In this document: positions 1 to 4,921 of the stretch, piece by piece
Numbering within the stretch: the first letter of the stretch is position 1
Layout of the letters: every line of letters starts with the position of its first letter
NCBI GenBank assembly: GCA_022511485.1
Contig: JAFLUJ010000078.1
Coordinates: 1-7,978 of the forward strand
DNA from: Oscillospiraceae bacterium
GTDB lineage: Bacteria; Bacillota; Clostridia; Oscillospirales; Ruminococcaceae
Length of the DNA: 7,978 bases
Direction of reading: 5' to 3'
Notes under the pieces: model-generated
Databases searched by the model: none
What the model was told of the DNA's origin: nothing
The model's input: only the letters and a program-made list of their open reading frames with translations
Position numbers and translations under genes: made by a program

Positions 1-332
1 TAATAAACAGGAGCAAGCTTCGACAGCTGTCTTACAAGCTCGAAAAACTTATCGGCATTTGGTGCCTTGTGACTTATCATATCACCGGTCATCGCGATGA
101 TGTCCGGCTTTTCCTTTGCAATAAGTTTTAACAGCGGAGCATTGTTTTTCCCGAATACCTTATTGTGCAGATCAGACAGATGGACTATCCTTATACCGCT
201 GAATTTTTTGGGAAGCATAGGAGAGCTTATACTGTACCCGGACACCTCCGGGCAGGACATTCCCCTGTAAAATGCAGGGATCGCTGCGCCCAGAAAAAAC
301 GATGTTGTCAACATTGAGGTACGTCTGTTCAT
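1..332 (-). CDS. Metallophosphoesterase, YkuE-like (N-terminal part, runs off left edge)
   Basis: About 110 codons are visible and the frame stays open to base 1, so the C-terminal part lies outside the window. The translation begins MNRRTSMLTTSFFLGAAIPA, a basic start followed by a hydrophobic stretch that looks like a signal or membrane anchor. Further on come RIVHLSDLHNKVFGKN and IIAMTGDM. These match the first two calcineurin-like metallophosphoesterase motifs, DxH (metal ligands Asp and His) and GD. The anchor-then-DLH layout is that of the YkuE/YaeI type, membrane-associated enzymes that hydrolyse phosphoester or pyrophosphate bonds, often in envelope lipids; the substrate here is unknown. 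The start is chosen because AGGAAAGGA lies about 8 bases before the ATG (at 342-350 on the plus strand). I see no convincing promoter on this strand. The later metal-binding His motifs cannot be seen. Confidence 0.82.
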   Translation of the reverse strand, partial: MNRRTSMLTTSFFLGAAIPAFYRGMSCPEVSGYSISSPMLPKKFSGIRIVHLSDLHNKVFGKNNAPLLKLIAKEKPDIIAMTGDMISHKAPNADKFFELVRQLSKLAPVY

Positions 333-454
333 GACGGATTTTCCTTTCCTGACGATATGATTTTTTTCCAACCATTTTTCATTGCTGTACACATATATAT
401 TGAACGTTCGGTATTTGCATGATGGAAATCTGGAGAAAATTTTTTGAAAACCTA

Positions 455-485
455 TTGACTTTGACACAGTGTCATGCTTTATACT
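455..485 (+). promoter_or_regulatory. MerR-type promoter with operator dyad in a 19-bp spacer
   Basis: A -35 box TTGACT (455-460) and a -10 box TATACT (480-485) are 19 bp apart, two more than the usual 17. The spacer contains the perfect dyad TGACACAGTGTCA (462-474). Over-long spacers holding a dyad are the hallmark of promoters controlled by MerR-family activators, which twist the DNA to realign the two boxes. Transcription would run rightward from about 492. No coding sequence follows before the convergent 3' end of the solute-binding protein gene. An overlapping TTGACA at 461-466 is only 13 bp from the -10 and is a poorer -35. Confidence 0.6.
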
Positions 486-642
486 ATTTTTAGAGATTGT
501 GCAATCGAGATCAAGATAAATTTTTTGTTATGCCGTATAATTAAGCTGTAAGCATAAGGTCAGTCACATACAATTATTATACACCATTTTCATAAAAATA
601 TATGGAGATCAGTTGCTGAGTTTATGGGAGGGATAAAATAGA

Positions 643-668
643 GTACGGAAGCAAAAATGCTTCCGTAC
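643..668 (-). terminator. Hairpin terminator after the solute-binding protein gene
   Basis: Arms GTACGGAAGC (643-652) and GCTTCCGTAC (659-668) form a perfect 10-bp stem with a 6-base loop, 14 bases beyond the stop codon of the minus-strand gene. On the minus strand the stem is followed by a moderately T-rich run (TCTATTTTATC). On the plus strand six T's lie about 9 bases after the stem, so it might also stop transcripts from the rightward promoter at 455-485, less efficiently. Confidence 0.7.
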
Positions 669-681
669 CGCTGATAGTTTT

Positions 682-2106
682 TTAGTTATATGCTGCAATT
701 TCAGCGTCAATCATATTGGCAAATTCATCTCTTGCCTGTGACCATCTCTCGTATGTACCGTTTGAAATGCACTCGTAAAGAGTTCTTATATAACCATCAT
801 CGCCTGTCATTGCCTCGGAGATTCCGGAACCATAATCAAATGCATATGGGAATTTCTCATCGTTGTCCAGTTCCAGGATAGTATCATATATCTCACTTGT
901 CCATGTGGGGTGATTCTTGAGGTATTTCTCCTTTGTGACATCTGCATACTGAGGATCATAGAATGCCAGTCTGCAGGAATCAAACCATGCCTTTACACAG
1001 TCTGCATTATCACTGCCCTTTACCCACATATATGCATAAAGCTTCTTTGAAACGTAATAATCATTCATTTCAGGATTTCTCGGCAAAGGTATAACTCCGA
1101 TTTCTTCTTCCGGATATGCATCAGCAACATGGTCAATAGCCCATGGACCCATTCCGTAGAACAGTGTCTCTCCACCGTTATCAAATACATCGCCTAAATA
1201 CCATCCGACCTTGACAAGATTGTTTGCAAAGAGTTCCTCCAGAACGCCCTGTGCACGTTCGATATTAGCGCTGTAGATGTTGTTGGTAAACTTGCTTCCG
1301 TCATAATCTACGATAGGATCTCCTGCAGTATAGACAAAGGCATTTGCCCAGTATCCGCATATGCCGTATCTGTCATTGCCTGCGCTCTGGTATTCCTTCT
1401 GCAGTCTGACAAAATTGTCCCAATCCCACTCTCCTGCACGGTAAAGCTCATACGGATCGTCAAGTCCCTCATCTTCAACTCTTGTCTTACTGTACATAAG
1501 AACCTGATAATCCTCAAATTTATAACCGAAAGGAGCGATATAGTGTTCGCCGTTCCACATGAACTTGTCAGCCTGCTCTTTCTTTTCAGCCCACATGGGA
1601 GCTGTCCAGTCAATAAGTGAGTCTATGGGCTGGAACTGGTTCTTGCTGATGTCATATGGGAATGTACGGTCAGAGTGAATAAAAATATCGGGAGATGTAC
1701 CGCCGATAATAGCTGTTGCAAGATCATCAAACTGTGTTGCGCTGGTAGTTGCGATATACTCTACCTTAGCGCCGTATACATCCTCAAAGATCGTAAGCAT
1801 AACAGAACGCTCAGGCTCGTCATTTGTAGGATTGATGTCATAGAAGCCCATATATTTAAGTGTCTTGCCCTGTGTGTCAATTGCTGTGTCAAGATCGTTA
1901 TCCGCTACATCCACCTCATAGTCATCACCTGTCCATTCGGTCTTTGCGGTAGTAGTGGTAGTCTCTTCAGTGGAAGCTCCACCGCCGCCTCCTCCGCCTC
2001 CGCCGTTTCCGCTGTCGCTGCTGCCATCATCGGAGCAGGCAGCAAAGGAAGCGATCATTGCTGCTGACATAATGCCAGCCAAAATTCTCTTGGTTTTTCT
2101 TCTCAT
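682..2106 (-). CDS. ABC-transporter extracellular solute-binding lipoprotein (family 1, carbohydrate type)
   Basis: A 474-residue secreted lipoprotein. Residues 1-23 are a signal peptide with a basic start (MRRKTKR) and hydrophobic core; FAAC forms the lipobox, with Cys24 as the predicted lipidated residue (Phe at -3 is slightly atypical). Residues 25-56 are a low-complexity tether with nine Gly and five Thr in a row, which would hold the domain off the membrane. From about residue 80 the fold resembles family 1 periplasmic binding proteins, with GTSPDIF, the YSKTRVEDEGLDDPYELY region and the GEWDWDNF segment common in Clostridia sugar-binding proteins. It should deliver a ligand, probably a sugar or oligosaccharide, to an ABC importer; the ligand cannot be read from sequence. 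No permease or ATPase partner is in the window. AAGGAGGTA (2111-2119) lies about 4-7 bases before the ATG, and the gene has its own promoter and terminator, so it appears monocistronic. Confidence 0.88.
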   Translation of the reverse strand: MRRKTKRILAGIMSAAMIASFAACSDDGSSDSGNGGGGGGGGGASTEETTTTTAKTEWTGDDYEVDVADNDLDTAIDTQGKTLKYMGFYDINPTNDEPERSVMLTIFEDVYGAKVEYIATTSATQFDDLATAIIGGTSPDIFIHSDRTFPYDISKNQFQPIDSLIDWTAPMWAEKKEQADKFMWNGEHYIAPFGYKFEDYQVLMYSKTRVEDEGLDDPYELYRAGEWDWDNFVRLQKEYQSAGNDRYGICGYWANAFVYTAGDPIVDYDGSKFTNNIYSANIERAQGVLEELFANNLVKVGWYLGDVFDNGGETLFYGMGPWAIDHVADAYPEEEIGVIPLPRNPEMNDYYVSKKLYAYMWVKGSDNADCVKAWFDSCRLAFYDPQYADVTKEKYLKNHPTWTSEIYDTILELDNDEKFPYAFDYGSGISEAMTGDDGYIRTLYECISNGTYERWSQARDEFANMIDAEIAAYN

Positions 2107-2205
2107 AATTTACCTCCTTGGTATAATTCTGGAAACGGCTCCGGGGGAGAAAACCGCCCTGTCCGTTATTTCCGATATTTACGCACATATAAATACGTTT
2201 AAGTT

Positions 2206-2234
2206 ATTATAACATATTTTATTAATAAAGTCAA
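2206..2234 (-). promoter_or_regulatory. Sigma-A-type promoter of the solute-binding protein gene
   Basis: Read on the minus strand: -35 TTGACT (2234-2229), a 17-base AT-rich spacer and a perfect -10 TATAAT (2211-2206). The start point would be near 2199, giving a leader of about 92 bases before the ATG at 2106. The leader has a GC-rich patch around 2125-2165, but I could not find a convincing stable hairpin or a known riboswitch in it. Confidence 0.8.
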
Positions 2235-2257
2235 CAAACCAAATAAAACATTAGATG

Positions 2258-2284
2258 GTATGCACAAAATGCATACATTTTTTT
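2258..2284 (+). terminator. Terminator-like hairpin with T7 run in the divergent intergenic region
   Basis: GTATGCA (2258-2264) and TGCATAC (2270-2276) form a perfect 7-bp stem with loop CAAAA, followed by ATTTTTTT. This has the shape of a weak intrinsic terminator on the plus strand. It sits just upstream of the minus-strand promoter and before the plus-strand promoter, with no plus-strand gene ahead of it. A further palindrome TTATGCATAA follows at 2283-2292, so repeated TGCATA half-sites could equally be a protein-binding site. Confidence 0.4.
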
Positions 2285-2407
2285 ATGCATAAATTAGTAG
2301 TTGATGTCAATTGATGGAAAATGAATTTATCCCTATGTACAGTACAAGCAATAATACTGATATATCCAAATAATTTTACAATACTTAATGATTTTGACAA
2401 TATTATG

Positions 2408-2416
2408 TGATATAAT
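2408..2416 (+). promoter_or_regulatory. Extended -10 promoter of the GtrA/ABC exporter unit
   Basis: TGATATAAT (2408-2416) is a full extended -10 element (TGn plus a perfect TATAAT). Transcription would begin near 2423, only about 14 bases before the Shine-Dalgarno sequence of the first gene. No good -35 lies at 17 bp. The TTGACA at 2394-2399 is only 11 bp away, too close to serve with this -10. This is the only promoter I can see for the three-gene unit. Confidence 0.65.
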
Positions 2417-2436
2417 ACCTTTGTATGCAATTTGAA

Positions 2437-2471
2437 AGGAGATACGTTCCCTGCCGGAGCGTGACCATAAT
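2437..2471 (+). promoter_or_regulatory. Structured ribosome binding site: hairpin between SD and start (GtrA gene)
   Basis: The Shine-Dalgarno AGGAG (2437-2441) is 30 bases from the ATG at 2472, far beyond the normal 5-9. In between, ACGTTCC (2444-2450) pairs with GGAGCGT (2456-2462) to make a 7-bp stem with one T-G wobble and loop CTGCC. Discounting the 19-base hairpin leaves about 11 bases. The same design precedes the next two genes. No ATG, GTG or TTG in frame lies closer to the Shine-Dalgarno sequence. Confidence 0.7.
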
Positions 2472-2945
2472 ATGCTTGACGCACTGATAAAAAAAATACT
2501 GTCTGTTTTCCCGAGGTTTATACGGGACTTTTATTATAAACACGAAAGCGTTATGCTTTACCTTATAGTGGGAGCGATGACCACCGTTGTTTCGCTCATT
2601 ACACAGTATGTCCCCGCCTCCTTCGGACTTCCCACAGCGGTAAATACCACCATAAGCTGGATATGCGCCGTTACCTTTGCTTTCTTCACAAATAAGGTGT
2701 GGGTCTTTAAGGACGAAGCAAGGGAAAAGTCTGACTGGATAAAGCAGGCTCTCTCTTTTTATGCGGCAAGACTGGTGACATATTTTGCAGAGCTTGGATT
2801 CATGATCCTCACTGTAGATGTACTCAGTCAGAACGAATATATAATGAAGCTTATTGCTCAGATATTTGTACTTATCGTCAATTACCTTTTCAGCAAGCTT
2901 GTAATTTTCAGAAAAAAGCCTAAGGAGGAAAAAATTGAAAATTAA
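2472..2945 (+). CDS. GtrA-family four-helix membrane protein
   Basis: 157 residues with four predicted membrane segments at roughly 27-47, 55-76, 90-114 and 124-146. The family signatures are visible: FTNKVWVFK after helix 2 and VNYLFSKLVIFR at the end of helix 4. GtrA-like proteins are thought to move polyprenol-linked sugars across the membrane for glycosylation of surface polymers; many members remain uncharacterised. The length is normal for the family. It is the first gene of a unit with the two ABC exporter halves, 122 bases upstream of the first. The last codons form the left arm of a 13-bp hairpin (2931-2959). Its presence with an exporter may point to an envelope-related substrate, but that is inference from neighbourhood only. 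Confidence 0.85.
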   Translation: MLDALIKKILSVFPRFIRDFYYKHESVMLYLIVGAMTTVVSLITQYVPASFGLPTAVNTTISWICAVTFAFFTNKVWVFKDEAREKSDWIKQALSFYAARLVTYFAELGFMILTVDVLSQNEYIMKLIAQIFVLIVNYLFSKLVIFRKKPKEEKIEN

Positions 2946-2959
2946 AAATTTTCAATTTT
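2931..2959 (+). repeat. 13-bp AT-rich hairpin with AAA loop, overlapping the GtrA stop codon (copy 1)
   Basis: AAAATTGAAAATT (2931-2943), loop AAA, AATTTTCAATTTT (2947-2959): a perfect 13-bp stem. The left arm contains the final codons and most of the stop codon. A hairpin of the same stem length and loop but different sequence overlaps the stop codon of the next gene, and a third lies at 7945-7973. No T run follows the stem, so it is not a classical terminator. Confidence 0.75.
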
Positions 2960-3022
2960 CGAGTTTTGCTTTCCTCACTGCCGTTCGGAATTTTGCTGAC
3001 GCAAAACCACAAAACATCGTAA
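2959..3022 (+). repeat. Intergenic structured RNA-like core, copy 1
   Basis: This 64-base block recurs at 4823-4886 with 56 identical positions and eight transitions. It can fold as a three-way junction. The outer helix joins CGA-GTTTTG (2960-2968) to CAAAAC-A-TCG (3010-3019), with one bulged base. Hairpin I is 2971-2990: TTCC/GGAA, a small internal loop, AC/GT, loop TGCC. Hairpin II is TTTTGC/GCAAAA (2991-2996, 3001-3006) with loop TGAC. It sits just before the Shine-Dalgarno sequence of the first exporter gene. I do not recognise it as a named RNA family. Confidence 0.65.
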
Positions 3023-3025
3023 GAA

Positions 3026-3067
3026 GGGAGGACGCATTTTCCCTGTCGGGAAAATGGTCATATAATA
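3026..3067 (+). promoter_or_regulatory. Structured ribosome binding site: hairpin between SD and start (exporter half 1)
   Basis: GGGAGG (3026-3031) is 36 bases from the ATG at 3068. CATTTTCCC (3035-3043) pairs perfectly with GGGAAAATG (3048-3056) around a TGTC loop, a 9-bp stem. Removing the 22-base hairpin leaves about 14 bases. The ATG inside the right arm (3054) is out of frame and meets a stop after three codons. Confidence 0.72.
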
Positions 3068-4798
3068 ATGTTTAAGCTTGCAAAAAAATATCTTGGAGCA
3101 TTCAAAAAAGAGCTTATAATAGGTCCTGCTGCTAAGCTTACGGAAGCTGTTTTAGAGCTTATCGTCCCGCTGCTTATGGCGGACGTCATCGACGTGGGAA
3201 TAAACGGCGGCGCAGGAAAGTCCTATATCTACAGAATGGGCGGAATAATGATACTTATGGGGGTGTTCGGGCTCTGCTGTGCTTTAGTGTGCCAGTACCT
3301 TGCTTCAAAGGCGTCCCAGGGCGTGGGGACGGTCATCCGCAACGATCTTTTCAGGCGTATCTGCGACCTGTCACATTCCCAGATAGACACATTCGGAACA
3401 GCTTCCCTGATAAACCGTATCACAACGGACGTAAACCAGATCCAGACCGCTGCTGCAATGCTGATACGTCTTGTGGTGCGCGCTCCCTTTCTTGTTATCG
3501 GAGCGGCGGTAATGGCAATGACCATAGACCTGAAGCTGTCCCTTATTTTTCTGGCGGTAGCTCCGCTGGTATCAGTTGTCCTTTACCTGATAATGTCCCG
3601 TTCCGTGCCATTTTACCGTGTCATCCAAAAAAAGCTTGACAAGCTGGGACTTATCACCGGCGAAAGTCTTTCCGGCGTAAGAGTTATCCGGGCATTTTCC
3701 CGGGGTGAGATGGAGGAAAAACGCTTCGCCGAGGCAAACGACGATTACTCCCGAACCTCCATGCGTGTAGGACGTCTTTCCGCACTGCTGAACCCCCTCA
3801 CCTATGCGATAATGAATCTTGCTATTGCTGCTATCGTCTGGTTCGGAGGCTTCCGCGTCAATGTGGGAGACCTTACCCAGGGGCAGGTAATAGCCTTTGT
3901 AAACTACATGACCCAGATCTCCCTTGCCCTTGTGGTTGTGGCAAATCTGGTGGTCATCTTCACAAGAGCGGCGGCTTGTTCAACGAGAATAAACGAAGTC
4001 CTTGACATGGTGCCTGATATTGTTGACGGAAGCGGTGTCCCGGAAGTCTCTGCAAACGCTCCCGCCATTGAGTTCCGTGACGTTTCCTTCTCCTACCATG
4101 ACGACGGAGACAACGCCCTGGAGAAAATAAGCTTCTCCCTTAAAAAGGGAGAGACCCTTGGTATTATCGGAGGAACAGGCTCGGGAAAATCCACACTTAT
4201 AAATCTTATCCCCAGATTCTATGACGCTGAACAAGGAGAAGTTCTTGTAAACGGTGTGGACGTAAAGAATCACCCTCTTGAAGCTCTCCGCATGAAAATA
4301 GGAGTTGTCCCCCAGAAGGCTCTGCTTTTTTCCGGAACGGTGGCAGATAACCTCCGTTGGGGCAAGGAAAACGCCTCGGAGGAAGAAATAAAACGGGCGG
4401 CAGAGATCGCACAGGCGGCGGAGTTCATTGAAAAGCTCCCGGAGAAGTACGACACCTACATCGCACAGGGAGGAAGAAATCTTTCCGGAGGTCAGAAGCA
4501 GCGTCTTACCATTGCAAGGGCTCTTGTGGGAGATCCGGATATACTTATACTTGACGACAGCGCGTCCGCACTTGACCTTGCCACAGACGCGGCTCTGAGG
4601 AAAGCCATCGCTGAAAATACCACTGATATGACGGTCATCATTGTCTCCCAGAGGGCAAACTCCATCAGGCAGGCAGACAAGATAATCGTCATGGAGGACG
4701 GCGAGGCGGTCGGGATAGGCACTCACGATCAGCTTATGGAAAGCTGCGGAGTGTACCGTGAAATTGTAATGTCTCAGGAAAGCGAAGGTCATGATTGA
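3068..4798 (+). CDS. ABC exporter half-transporter with degenerate ATP site (heterodimer subunit 1)
   Basis: 576 residues in type I exporter layout: six predicted membrane helices in about residues 16-300, then an ATPase domain. Visible motifs are Walker A GGTGSGKST (368-376), Q-loop Gln416, a canonical signature LSGGQ (472-476) and Walker B ILILDD (Asp496). The catalytic position after Walker B is Asp497 instead of Glu, and the H-loop residue is Gln528 (VSQR) instead of His. Both changes mark the non-hydrolysing subunit of heterodimeric exporters such as BmrCD, LmrCD and TM287/288. Its intact LSGGQ should complete the working ATP site formed by the Walker motifs of the second subunit. Such pumps export drugs, lipids or other amphiphiles; the substrate here is unknown. 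The 123 bases to the partner gene hold the second copy of the repeat core. Confidence 0.92.
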   Translation: MFKLAKKYLGAFKKELIIGPAAKLTEAVLELIVPLLMADVIDVGINGGAGKSYIYRMGGIMILMGVFGLCCALVCQYLASKASQGVGTVIRNDLFRRICDLSHSQIDTFGTASLINRITTDVNQIQTAAAMLIRLVVRAPFLVIGAAVMAMTIDLKLSLIFLAVAPLVSVVLYLIMSRSVPFYRVIQKKLDKLGLITGESLSGVRVIRAFSRGEMEEKRFAEANDDYSRTSMRVGRLSALLNPLTYAIMNLAIAAIVWFGGFRVNVGDLTQGQVIAFVNYMTQISLALVVVANLVVIFTRAAACSTRINEVLDMVPDIVDGSGVPEVSANAPAIEFRDVSFSYHDDGDNALEKISFSLKKGETLGIIGGTGSGKSTLINLIPRFYDAEQGEVLVNGVDVKNHPLEALRMKIGVVPQKALLFSGTVADNLRWGKENASEEEIKRAAEIAQAAEFIEKLPEKYDTYIAQGGRNLSGGQKQRLTIARALVGDPDILILDDSASALDLATDAALRKAIAENTTDMTVIIVSQRANSIRQADKIIVMEDGEAVGIGTHDQLMESCGVYREIVMSQESEGHD

Positions 4799-4821
4799 AA
4801 AAATCAAAGATTTTTTCAATC
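4793..4821 (+). repeat. 13-bp AT-rich hairpin with AAA loop, overlapping the exporter half 1 stop codon (copy 2)
   Basis: GATTGAAAAAATC (4793-4805), loop AAA, GATTTTTTCAATC (4809-4821): a perfect 13-bp stem whose left arm includes the last codon and the TGA stop. It has the geometry and placement of the copy at 2931-2959 but different arm sequences, so pairing rather than sequence is conserved. Because transcription must continue into the partner gene, any terminator activity must be partial. Confidence 0.75.
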
Positions 4822-4822
4822 T

Positions 4823-4886
4823 TCGAGTTTTGTTTTCTTCGCTGTCGCTCAGAATTTTGCTGACGCAAAACCACAAAACGTCGTGA
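4823..4886 (+). repeat. Intergenic structured RNA-like core, copy 2
   Basis: Second copy of the block at 2959-3022, in the same position between a stop-codon hairpin and a structured ribosome site. In hairpin I, two pairs of the first copy are replaced by different pairs: C2974-G2987 becomes T4838-A4851, and A2977-T2984 becomes G4841-C4848. Hairpin II (TTTTGC/GCAAAA around TGAC) and the outer helix GTTTTG/CAAAAC are identical. The repeated TTTTG and CAAAAC tracts also allow alternative pairings. Confidence 0.65.
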
Positions 4887-4887
4887 A

Positions 4888-4921
4888 AGGAGAGATGCTC
4901 CCTGCGGGAGCATAATTATAA
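4888..4921 (+). promoter_or_regulatory. Structured ribosome binding site: hairpin between SD and start (exporter half 2)
   Basis: AGGAG (4888-4892) is 29 bases from the ATG at 4922. ATGCTCCC (4895-4902) and GGGAGCAT (4906-4913) form a perfect 8-bp stem with loop TGC, then an AT-only spacer. Removing the 19-base hairpin leaves about 10 bases, close to normal spacing. The ATG in the left arm (4895) starts in optimal reach of the Shine-Dalgarno sequence but reads only a short frame. Confidence 0.72.

Larger units (their letters stand above)
333..681. other. Gene-free interval between two minus-strand genes
   Basis: About 350 bases without a supportable gene on either strand. The plus-strand frames hold only ATG-initiated peptides of five codons or fewer. 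It contains the Shine-Dalgarno region of the metallophosphoesterase at its left end, a rightward MerR-type promoter at 455-485, a small dyad GATTGTGCAATC at 495-506 and the terminator hairpin of the solute-binding protein gene at 643-668. The rest is AT-rich and unassigned. Confidence 0.7.

Noticed and set aside
1955..2040. Gly and Thr codon runs as a DNA repeat or CRISPR-like array
   Set aside because: They are low-complexity codons of a lipoprotein tether; there are no regular spacers.
1675..2212. Plus-strand open frames over the start of the solute-binding protein gene
   Set aside because: They include translations of the antisense of the Gly-rich linker (runs of Pro or Ala/Ser) and have no family features; the minus-strand lipoprotein explains the region.
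2394..2416. TTGACA with TATAAT as a standard promoter for GtrA
   Set aside because: The spacer is only 11 bp; the extended TGn before TATAAT explains the promoter better.
2451..2453. In-frame CTG 9 bases after the SD as the true start of the GtrA gene
   Set aside because: It lies in the hairpin loop and the equivalent CTG in the other two leaders (3043, 4902) is out of frame with its gene, so it cannot be a shared start.
2923..2929. AAGGAGG near the end of the GtrA gene as a ribosome site for a further small gene
   Set aside because: No start codon follows at a usable distance and the bases encode the Lys-Glu-rich tail of GtrA.
2931..2959. Intrinsic terminator between GtrA and the exporter
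   Set aside because: The stem is made only of A-T pairs apart from one G-C, has no T run after it, and no promoter is seen between it and the exporter genes, so full termination is unlikely.
3980..4876. Long minus-strand open frame of 298 codons opposite the first exporter gene
   Set aside because: It covers the antisense of a gene with clear Walker A, signature and Walker B motifs, has no ribosome site and no recognisable domain; it is a codon-usage shadow.
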